Source of the DNA: UBA4416 sp964541155
GTDB lineage: Bacteria; Bacteroidota; Bacteroidia; B-17B0; Aurantibacillaceae
Direction: 5' to 3'
NCBI GenBank assembly: GCA_964541155.1
Contig: CAZIPC010000008.1
Location: 42,868 to 106,867, forward strand
Length of the DNA: 64,000 nt
The notes under the pieces were generated by a model, which made no database searches, had not been told where the DNA came from, and worked only from the letters and a program-made list of their open reading frames with translations. Position numbers and translations under genes: made by a program. This document shows positions 7,804 to 18,500 of this stretch, piece by piece (positions within the stretch are counted from its first letter, which is position 1; each line of letters starts with the position of its first letter).

Positions 7804-9034
7804 GTACATTATTCTTTTTACAGTACTATTGTTATTTGCATCCTGGCAAATAACAGATGTTTTTGCTAAGCCTAAAAAACTAGTGTATAATACAAAAGCA
7901 ACAATAGTTCGTAAATCTAAATTTAGTGCTGATGAAATTGTAAATGTTAGAATTTTTTCACAGCTTAAAATACAATCCTTAACATTTAGCCCTGATTATG
8001 GGATTTATAGTGTTTGGGCAAATGGCGTTGAAATTACAAATACATTAAAAACGCCTTTACTTAAATTTTCATATGTAAACGATTCTATTGAAATCAAATC
8101 ATTTGAAAGTAATTTTGGAAAATTTAAGCATGTAAAAATCAATAGTTTTGATTTAATGAAGGCGTTTCGTATTAAGTTAATTTCGCCAGATAAAAAGCAA
8201 AGACTGTATGATGATAATTTATCTATCACTGCAGAACAAGGTGATTTAAAATGCATTAATGAAATTGCTTTAGATGATTATATTGCAGGTGTTGTTCAGG
8301 CCGAGTCTGGCAAACGCTCATTTCAAGAATTTTATAAAGTACAAGCTATTTTAGCAAGAACATTTGCTCTTACTAATATGCAAAAACATGCTGCACAAAA
8401 TTTTAATTTATGTGATCATACGCATTGTCAAGTTTACTTTGGTAAAACAACAGAGCTAGACATTTTAAAAGCAGTAAACGACACCAAGGGAAAAGTTGTA
8501 GTAGACGATAATTTAAATTTAATTGATGCAGCCTTTCATAGCAATAGCGGAGGACAAACAGCTAATTCAGAAGATGTATGGGGAAGTAAGTTATCTTACC
8601 TTAGAAGTGTAAACGATACTTTTAGTACTAAAATGCCTAATGCAAAATGGGAGCGTAAAATGGCTAAAGATGATTGGCTGAGTTATTTGCAATTAAAACA
8701 TAATTTCCCTATTCACATTCCTGAAGCAAGAGATCTGGCGCTTTCTTTTAAACAAGAAGACAGAAAAACCTTTATCGAATATCAAGATTTAAAGGTGCCA
8801 TTAAAAAATATCAGAATGGACTTGCAATTAAAATCTACTTTTTTTAGTGTTGTAGAACAAGGCGATAGCATTGTATTTAAAGGGAAAGGATTTGGTCATG
8901 GAGTAGGCATGTGTCAAGAAGGAGCCATGAGGATGGCTAAATTAGGATATAAATATCCCGACGTCATAAAATTTTACTATCAAAAAACACAATTAATTGA
9001 TTTAAGTACTTTGAGTTTTTTTAAAGACGAGTAA
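7790..9034 (+). CDS. SpoIID/LytB domain protein (predicted peptidoglycan lytic enzyme)
   Basis: A signal peptide (residues 5-26) precedes an N-terminal beta-rich region (30-150) and a SpoIID domain (about 155-400). SpoIID of Bacillus is a lytic transglycosylase that cuts denuded glycan strands; outside spore formers the role is less clear. Visible blocks are LDDYIAGVVQAESG, which holds the likely catalytic Glu, YKVQAILARTFAL, CDHTHCQVYFG with two Cys, HSNSGGQT, and GKGFGHGVGMCQEGAMRMA near the C-terminus. The start overlaps lpxB by 14 bases, so they are translationally coupled. It is the last gene of the operon. Confidence 0.9.
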   Translation: MKKSKYIILFTVLLLFASWQITDVFAKPKKLVYNTKATIVRKSKFSADEIVNVRIFSQLKIQSLTFSPDYGIYSVWANGVEITNTLKTPLLKFSYVNDSIEIKSFESNFGKFKHVKINSFDLMKAFRIKLISPDKKQRLYDDNLSITAEQGDLKCINEIALDDYIAGVVQAESGKRSFQEFYKVQAILARTFALTNMQKHAAQNFNLCDHTHCQVYFGKTTELDILKAVNDTKGKVVVDDNLNLIDAAFHSNSGGQTANSEDVWGSKLSYLRSVNDTFSTKMPNAKWERKMAKDDWLSYLQLKHNFPIHIPEARDLALSFKQEDRKTFIEYQDLKVPLKNIRMDLQLKSTFFSVVEQGDSIVFKGKGFGHGVGMCQEGAMRMAKLGYKYPDVIKFYYQKTQLIDLSTLSFFKDE

Positions 9035-9044
9035 TCTTGAAAAA

Positions 9045-9059
9045 TCTAAACTGTTTAGA
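9045..9059. repeat. 15-bp palindrome, partner of 9463-9477
   Basis: TCTAAACTGTTTAGA is a perfect dyad around one central base. A nearly identical palindrome in opposite orientation (TCTAAACAGTTTAGT) occurs at 9463-9477. The pair brackets the MmcQ gene. This copy lies between two converging genes and could also fold as a weak terminator (6-bp stem, 3-base loop). Confidence 0.55.
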
Positions 9060-9067
9060 AAATCTGA

Positions 9068-9424
9068 TTATAAAAAATTTAACTCAGCTTGTAATTTTTT
9101 AGTAAGAGATTTCACAACTAAATCATAACTATCATCAATCCACTCAAAAATCTGTTTATCACTAACAGAACCATCACAAATAATGGTATTCCAGTGTTGC
9201 TTATTCATGTGATAGCCGGGTCTAATACACGGATAGGTTTCTCTTAATGTGATTGCTTTTTCGGGATTACATTTAACATTAAATTCAACTGGAACAGTAT
9301 CAATACCACTTAAAAAAAATAATTTTCCCATTACTTTAAACACAATGGTATCATTACCAAATGGCATACATTCTTCAACACCTTTTTTTTGTAAACAATA
9401 TTCTCTAATATTTTCTAAATACAT
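9068..9424 (-). CDS. MmcQ/YjbR family protein
   Basis: This 118-aa protein of the MmcQ/YjbR family has a small double-wing fold (CyaY-like) proposed to bind DNA. The start NIREYCLQKKGVEECMPFG, the strand KVMGKLFFLSG and the block GYHMNKQHWNTI are typical. It is transcribed alone, toward the lpxB operon. It is bracketed by two copies of a TCTAAAC-centred palindrome at 9045-9059 and 9463-9477, the second at promoter distance upstream of its ATG, so a regulator that binds this site may control it. Family assignment is firm; the function is not known in any detail. Confidence 0.9.
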   Translation of the reverse strand: MYLENIREYCLQKKGVEECMPFGNDTIVFKVMGKLFFLSGIDTVPVEFNVKCNPEKAITLRETYPCIRPGYHMNKQHWNTIICDGSVSDKQIFEWIDDSYDLVVKSLTKKLQAELNFL

Positions 9425-9445
9425 AGGTGCAAAGCTAGACTAATT

Positions 9446-9477
9446 TTCCATTTTTTGGAAATTCTAAACAGTTTAGT
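9446..9477. promoter_or_regulatory. Two adjacent palindromes upstream of mmcQ and the giant secreted protein
   Basis: TTCCA-TTTTT-TGGAA (9446-9460) is followed at once by the palindrome TCTAAACAGTTTAGT (9463-9477). The first motif recurs as its exact reverse complement at 20219-20233, upstream of the second large secreted protein. The second recurs at 9045-9059. This is a candidate operator region between divergent genes. Confidence 0.4.
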
Positions 9478-9495
9478 AAGTTAAGATTACTATTT

Positions 9496-9561
9496 TACAC
9501 GAAAAAAAACACATTATTCACTCATTTACTCGTGTATGGTATTACTAAATCATTAAATTTG
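9496..9561 (+). promoter_or_regulatory. Candidate promoter and dyad for the 3517-aa gene
   Basis: TAAATTTG (9554-9561) matches the -7 consensus and predicts a leader of about 15 bases. No TTTG is at -33. Instead, an inverted repeat TACACGA-N27-TCGTGTA (9496-9502 and 9530-9536) has its right arm over that position, as an activator site might. Confidence 0.45.
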
Positions 9562-9582
9562 TTCAACTAAATTATAAATTAT

Positions 9583-12500
9583 ATGTATCCTAAAACTACA
9601 AAACGAAGAAAAAACGCCTTGCTCTATGCATTGGTGTTTATGACGGTCGCCTTTACTGGCAACTTGAGAGCACAGCTCAGCGGTAGTAAAACAATCGGTG
9701 TCGATTATGTTACGCTTGCTGCAGCCGTTACTGATATTAACACTCAGGGTGTTAGTGGTCCATTAACAATTAATATTCCAGCTGGTTATACAGAAACTGC
9801 TCCTTTAGGAGGGTATGTATTAACTGCAACTGGAACTTCTGCAAACACCATTACTTTTCAAAAAAGTGGCGCAGGAGCAAACCCATTATTAACTGCTTAT
9901 GCAGGAGCAGCTGGTACCCCTGGTACAGCCTCTCAAGATGGTGTGTTTAGATTAATTGGTTCGGATTATGTAACTATCAATGGTATTGATATTACTGATC
10001 CTAACGTTACTAACCCAAGTACAATGGAATTTGGTTATGCTTTATACAAAGCAAGCGCAAATGATGGTTGTCAAAACAACACCATTAAAAATTGTGTGAT
10101 TACCTTAAATCGTTTAAATAATGCGGCAGGTACTTCTCCAATGGTGGATGGTTCTGTGGGGATTATTGTAATGAATGCTCTTTCTACTGCTGCTACAACG
10201 GCTTTAACGCCTTCTGTTGCTGCAGGGTCTAACTCTAACAATAAGTTTTATTCAAATACAATTCAAAACTGTAATATAGGTATTGCAATGATTGGTTTTG
10301 CTGATGTAACTCCTTTCTCATTTGCAGATACTGGAAACGATATTGGTGGTACTTCTACTGCTACAGGTAATACGATTTTAAATTTTGGTGGTGGCGCGGC
10401 TACTAACCCTGCAGCTGGTGTTCGTACATTAGCACAGTATAATTTAAATGTATCTTTTAATACAATTAATAATAATAACGGGTCTGGTGTTAACCATGCT
10501 ACAACATTAAGAGGTATTTATGTAAATACGGCTGTTAGTGCAAACGTAGCTATTAATAGTAATACCTTAACCATTAAAACAGGGGCTACTACATCTCAAG
10601 TTTCGGTTATCGAAAACTTAGCTGGCGCGACGGCTGCTTCTAATACAGTATCTATTAGTAATAACTTAATTACAGGTTGTGCTAGCCCTTCTGTTACTTC
10701 AGGGGCTTTTTATGGTATTTATAACAATGGAGCTTCAGCGGCTGTTGTAAACATCTCTGCTAATACATTTACTAATAATACCACTAATGCTACCACTGGT
10801 GCTACCTATTTATTATACAATACAGGTGCGGCTACTAATAACATTAATATTAACAATAATAATTTTAGCCATAGTTTTATAGGGGCAACTGCTTACAGCG
10901 GTTCTTTTTATAACTTATATAACTCTGGAGGAACTGTTACTACAAATATCTCTATTAATAATAACAGTTGGTCGAATATTACACACCCTACAATTATTGG
11001 TACAGGTGGTATTTATTATTTATATAATTCAGGTACTAACTTAAATATTACTGTAAATAACAATACATGGAATAATTTAACACTTAATCATAGTGGTGCT
11101 AATTATTTAACTTATTTAATTGGCGCTTCTCAGGTTTCGTCAGTAGTAGATAATAACTCTATTGTTACGGGATTAACAAGATTAGCAGCTTCTGGAAGTT
11201 TGTACTGTTTATATTTGTCTAATGGATCGTTAGCAACGTCTACTTCTCAAATTTCAAATAACAATTTCTCAACTATTACAAGTACGGTTTCTGGTACAGG
11301 ATCATTGTATTTATTGTATGCTTCCGATGGATATACTTCTCCATATTCTAGACATAATATTTATAATAATACCTTTTCTAACATTAATTATAATTCAACT
11401 GGTTTTTGTTATGGATTATATACTTATTATTTAGGAGATGGTGGAACTACCTCTACAGGATCTGCAGTATATAATAATACTATCACCAATGTTACTACTA
11501 GCGGTTCTCTTTATGGTTTTTATACTGGTTACTCTGGTTCAACAGCTAAAGCAAAAATTTATAACAACACCTTAAACAATTTCACATCTAATGGGGCGGC
11601 AAGTACATTATATGGTACTTATTTTAATGGTTATGGTGGTTTAGGTTTTGATGTTTATAAAAATAAAATCTACAATATTCAACAAAATGGTGCTACTGGT
11701 ACGGTTCATGGCATGTATGTATCTGGTGCTACAACTTTAAATTTATTTAATAATATAGTTGGTGCAATTAGTACGCCATCATCTACTAATACCAATGCCA
11801 TTAATGGCTTATATGTAAATGGTGGTACTGCTGTTAATGCATATAACAACACCATTTGGTTAAATGCCACAAGCACTTCAACAACTAACTTTGGCACCTC
11901 TGCTTTGTATGTTAACTCTACACCTTCGTCTGTTGATTTAAGAAATAACATTTTCGTAAATACATCTACAGCAATTGGTACGGGATCTACAGTGGCGCAC
12001 AGAAGAGCTTCTGCTACAATTACAAATTATGCCACTACATCAAATAATAACTTATTTTATGCTGGTACGCCAGGGGCTAATAATTTAATTTATGCAGATC
12101 CTAGTAATATGTACCAAACGATGGCAGTTTACCAATCAAGTGTAACTGGTAGAGATGCAGGTTCGGTATCGTTAAACCCAAGCTTTTTAAGTACAGTTGG
12201 TGCTAATGCTAATTTCTTGCATATAGATCCAACTGTAATGTCTGCTATTGAAAGTGGCGGAACAAACAATGCTTTGTATGCAGATGATTTTGATGGAGAT
12301 ATTCGTCAAGGAAACGCTGGTTACACAGGTTCTGGATCATCGTATGATATTGGTGCTGACGAGTTTAACGGCTTAAGCCCTGCTCCAGTTTTAAATGCTG
12401 TAGCTATAAATAATTCAACAACACAATGTACAGCAATTTCACGTATTGTAACTGCTACTGTTACACCAGGTATTTCAAACATAGCTTCTGTAACATTAAA

Positions 12501-15500
12501 TTACTCGTTTAATGGTGTGGCTCAAACGCCAATCGCCATGACTGGCGGTAACGTAGCCTCTGCTTCTACTTGGAGTGCTACAATTCCTGTAGCAGTTCCT
12601 GTTAATGCAAATGTTACATGGAATGTATCTATTACAGATGGTAGTTATAATAGAATACAAAATGGTACTCCTTATTTTGATGAACCTATTTTTGGAACTA
12701 CAGCAGTTGCAGTATCTTCACCAAATCCTGTATGCGCAGGAAGCACAGCTAGTTTAACATTAAATATAATTAAGCCTGGTACTGTTGTTTCTGGAACAGG
12801 AACTTCTTTAACAAGTGCTTACAGTTATCCTACAGCGTTTGGAAATTATTGGTATCAAACATGGCAGCAATATTTATTTAAAGCTTCTGAATTACAAGCA
12901 ATGGGATTAAGTGCAGGTAATATTACATCGTTAGCATTTAATATTGCAGCTACACCTAATCCAAATACTACTATTACAGATTATAATATTAAAATTGCTT
13001 CAACAACTAATAGTGTTCTTTCAACTTTTGTTACTACTGGATTGAACAATGTTTTTGGTCCTGCTTCAGTTACTGCAGCTCCTGGTTTAAATACCATAAC
13101 ATTAACTACTCCCTACAATTGGGATGGAGTGTCTAATATTGTTATCGATTTAAGACAAACTGAATTCTATGGAAGCGGAAATGCTACAACTTATTACACT
13201 ACAACATCGTATAACTCAGTATTATATGCTTATTCTACTAGTAATAATGCAAGTTATTGGACTAGTAATCCTGCTCCAACAACGTCCACTAGTAGACCAA
13301 ATATAACTTTTGGTGGAAATACAGGGTATAATGGGTCTTTATATTCATGGACAAATGGAATTAACACTTACACCAGTGCTACTAATCCAACGACTGTAAG
13401 CGTTTCTGCTACTAATACTTTTACTGGAACGGCTACTGTTTTAGGATGTAATACTTCTGCTGTTGTCTCTGTTTCAGTCATACCTCTTCCATCAGCGCCG
13501 TTTGTGACTAATTCGGCTCAATGCGGTCTTGGTACTCCAGCAGCATCTTTAGCAGGTGGTGCAGCTTATAATTGGTATGCTTCTCCTACTGCAACAACTG
13601 TGTTGCAAACTGGAACTAGTTCAACGTATACAACAGCAATTAATGCCACTACCACTTGGTATGTAACGTCTACAGATGGTACATGTGAAAGTACACCAAG
13701 AACAGCAATTACTGCAACTGTAAACACACCAGTAGCTATGACGGCTAATGCCAATGTGGCTTCATTATGTGTGGGTGGAACTACATCTACTATCTTATAT
13801 GGTGCTAGTACAAACGCTAGCTATACGTATTCTTGGTCATCAAATAACGCAAACAGCGGTTTACCAGCAACAGTAAATACAAAATCAATAACGGTTACTC
13901 CAACATTACCTGGTACGTATTCTTATACAGTAACAGCAGTAGATGGACCATGTACAGCTATTTCAACTGTTACTGTTGCATTAAATGATGCGCCAACAAT
14001 AATAGCATCTGCTACTCCATCTGTAATTTGTTCGGGAGCTAATGTTAATTTGGGTGCACAAGCAATTATTGGCACTGTTGGTACAATGACAATAGGAACT
14101 GGCTCTACAACGAATTCTTCTAGTGGATCTCCTTTCTATCATGGTTGGGGTGGAGCAAAAGTTCAGTATATATTTACAGCAGCAGAATTAGCAGCCCAAG
14201 GTTTAGCGGCTGGTAATATCACGTCCATAGGATTGAATATAACTTCGGTAGGTATTCCATATGCGGGCTTTGCATTAAGTATCGGTGCAACCACTCAATC
14301 TGTTTTCCCTACTGCAAATGCTTTAAGTAATGTTACCCAAGTGTATGTAGGAACTGGTGTAAATAATGCGTTTACCCCAGTTTTAGGTGTAAATAATTTT
14401 CCATTCTCGACTCCTTTCAATTGGGATGGTGTATCTAATGTCGTTATTTCAATTTGTTGGAGTAACGCAACTACAGGAGGAACATCTAGTGCTGTTAAAT
14501 GGGATACGTATACTGGAAATAGAGGAATGTATATTTATTCAGATAGTCAAACTCCTTCTACAGTTTGTAGTGCTTTAACTACTATACCTGCAAGTGGAGG
14601 TAGTTCAACTACAACAGGAAGACCTCAAATTTATTTTACTGGTTTATTAGGAGTTAATATAGCAAACAACTCTACGTTTTTATGGAACCCTGGCTCAATT
14701 GCTACACAAACAGCAACTGTTAATCCAGTTAACTCAACATCTGTAGCAGCTACCCGTGTTTACACCGTTTCTGTAACCAATACAGTCACAGGTTGTTCAA
14801 ACAGCAATACTGTAAGTGTATTAGTAAATGCTTTACCTCAAACGCCAGTAGCTACTAATGCTATTCGTTGTGGTTTTGGTGTACCTACGGCATCTGTATC
14901 AGGTGGTGTATTCTACAACTGGTATGCAACTAGCACTTCACCAAGTAATATACAAGCAAGCGCAAGTCCAAACTTCACTTCATCAATTGGTAGCACCACT
15001 ACATGGTATGTAGCTTCTTACAATGGTGTGTGTGAAAGTGCAACCAGAACAGCCGTAACTCAATCGGTAACCATACCAGACGTAGTTACAGCTAATACAT
15101 CAGCTATTAGATTATGTGTAGGTTCTGCCAACACAGTAACTTTAACAGCGGTTAAAACTGGTACAGCAAATAACTACTCGTATACTTGGAGCGCAACTCC
15201 ATCTGCAGGTAGTGGTATTGCAAGTACTTTAACAGGTAGCATGGTAACAATTAACCCATCTGCAATTGGTAATTTTGTGTATAATGTTACAGCAGTAGAT
15301 GGTTTATGTACGGCTATATCTACAGTAACTGTAGCTCGTAATCCTCAACCAGGTATTACAACGTTAGCTACACCATCTGTAATTTGTTCGGCTGCTACAC
15401 CTGTTAACTTAACAGCACAATCTATTGATATTGCTGTAAGTACAGCAACTGTCGGAAGTTCTTTGTATGGAACAACAACCAGTAGCCCTTATAACCAAGG

Positions 15501-18500
15501 AGCTGGAATTACAAATGAAAGAAAAGTACAATATTTGTACACTAAAGCTGAGTTAAATGCTGCAGGTATATATGGTGGCAATATCACAGATATGAAGTTT
15601 AATGCCACAACCGTTGGGTCAGGTGCTATTAATAACTTTACTATTAAAATGGGACATACCTCAACGTCAGCTTTAACAACTTTATATCAGCCATCTCCTA
15701 TTAATTTGGTTTATGGGCCCTATACATACTCTGTTTCTTTAGGAGCAAATGTGCATAGTTTTGATACGCCATTTTTATGGGATGGAAATTCAAATGTATT
15801 GATTGAGATTTGTCATGATGCAGTATCATCAGGATCAGTAGCGGGTACATCGAGTAGTATTTCATATACTTATACATCTTCTAATAGTACAATTTATTCA
15901 GCAGCAGTTGGAGCTTGTACATTAACAACAGGGTCTGCAACAACTCTTCGTCCTTTAATAGCATTTACTGGTAATATTGGTACAGATGTAACATCTTCTA
16001 ACACCTATACTTGGAATCCAGGTGCAATGCCAGGTAGTGCAGTGGTTGTTAATCCAGTAAATACAGGTTCAGTTGTTGCAACTAATATTTACACTGTGTC
16101 ATTAAATAACCCATTAACTACTTGTTCAAATACAGGAACAGTAGCAGTGGTAGTTCATCCAATACCAACTACGCCAGTAGTAAGTAATGCTACACAATGT
16201 GGTGTAGCGGTTCCTACAGCATCGGTTAGTGGAGGTACATCTTATTTATGGTACTCATCACCAACGGCTACTAATGTGTTGCAAAGTGGAGCAAGTCCAA
16301 ACTACTCAACTTCTATTAATACAACTACATCATGGTATGTAACCTCTATTAATAGTGGTTCTTGTACAAGTCCACGTGCAATGGTAACACAAAGTGTAAC
16401 TATCCCAGATGCTGTAACAGCATCAGCATCAACTAATACATTGTGTCCTAACACACCATTAGTATTAACAGCAGTTAAAACAGGATCTGCAAATACGTAT
16501 GCTTATACATGGACATCAACTTCAGGAAGTGGAATTACAACATCAGTAACTGGTTCTTCAGTAACTGTAACTCCTCCAACTCCTGGAACATACACATATG
16601 TGGTAACAGCTATTGATGGAGCATGTACAGCAGTGAGTACAAAATCTGTAACAGTAATTTATGCAATTACAGTTCCTCCAATTGTATCAGGAACATCAAA
16701 TCCAATATGCGTTGGTAATTCAGTAGGTTTATCAGAGTATTTTCCAGTAACTGGCCCTGCAGTATACACACTTCCACCAGCAGTTTCTAACCCAACAGCT
16801 GATGAAGATGTGGCTAACATTACTATTATGAGTGGTACTACAACGGTAATCAATAACTCTAGTCCGAATAACTCATTAGTTGGTACCATAGGTACAGCAA
16901 CAGGAGTAGTAGGTAGTTATTCGGATTTTACAGCTTATGGACCATTTGGTTTAACAGCAGGAACACCGTATACCTTTACCGTAGCTTCTTCAACTTCTGG
17001 AACATCATATTATAATGCATTAGCTATTTATATTGATTACAACAGAAATGGTGTATTTACAGATGTCGGAGAACAAGCATATACATCTGCAGCAACTACA
17101 TTAGGAGCGCATTCAGAAACAGGTTCATTCACAGTGCCATCAAGTGCATTTTCTGGATTAACCCGTATGCGAGTGATTTCACATGAGGGATTAATTTCAA
17201 GCCCTACTCAGGCAGTTTATTATGGTGAGTATGAAGAATATATGATTGATATTACTAGTTCTAACTATGGAGGAGGATCAGCCCCTGCATTTGCATCATT
17301 TGTATGGAGTAATGGAGCATCAACAGTAGCAACAACAAGTGTTACTACTCAAACTCCAACAGTTAACACAAACTATGTATTAACCGCTACAGATGTTAAT
17401 GGATGTGTGATATCATCAGCACCATATACAGTAACGGTAAATCCATTACCAAGTGTATTAGCTACTACATCAAATAGTACAGTATGTTCTGGTAACACAG
17501 CAGTATTATCAGCTACAGGAGCAACATCATATACTTGGTCTACAGGATCAACTGTTGCAACAACAACTGTAACTCCAACATCAGCATCTATTTACACAGT
17601 AACAGGTACTAACGCTAACGGTTGTGTTAAATCATCAACAGTAGCAGTAGGTTACAATGTTACGCCAACAGTATCAGTAAATAGTGGTTCAATTTGTATA
17701 GGAGGTACATTTACAATGACACCAACAGGAGCAACATCTTATGTATACTCTAATGGTTCATCTACTGCAACTCCAAGTGTAAATACTACATATACAGTAA
17801 CAGGTACAACATCAGGATGTTCATCAACTGCAGTATCTACAGTAACTGTAAATATTAAACCAACAGTAGCAGTAAACAGTGGTTCAATTTGTTCTGGTAA
17901 TAGCTTTACAATGACACCGACAGGAGCATCAACATATGTATACTCTAATGGTTCATCAGTTGCAACACCAACAGCAAATGCAACGTATACAGTTACTGGT
18001 ACAAATACAGTTGGATGTTCAAACACAGCAGTGTCTTCAGTAACGGTTAACGCTACACCAACAGTAGCAGTAAACAGTGGTTCTATTTGTGCAGGCAGCA
18101 GCTTCACAATGGTTCCAACAGGAGCAACATCTTATGTGTATTCTAGTGGCTCTGCTGCGGTAACACCAAGCGCAACTACAGTTTATACAGTAACAGGTTC
18201 AAATACAACTGGCTGTTCAAACACGGCGTTATCTACAGTAACTGTAAATGCTATTCCTTCAATTACTATTCCAGCAGGAGGTATTTGTACAGGAGGTACG
18301 TTTACAATTACTCCATCAGGAGCAGCTACTTATACTTACTCTAGTGGTTCAGCAATTGTTTCTCCATCATCAACTACATCTTATACTGTAACAGGTACAA
18401 GTGCACAAGGTTGTGTTGGAAACGCTGTAACAACAGTAACTGTGTCATCTGTATTAATATTTAGCGCTAATAGCGGTTCAATTTGTACAGGACAATCGTT

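Noticed and set aside
17739..18107. Long open frames on the minus strand inside the giant repeat gene (also near 11706, 13566, 16659 and 18972)
   Set aside because: They mirror the Thr/Val/Ser-rich repeats of the plus-strand gene, have no start context or promoter, and translate to low-complexity Val/Thr sequence.
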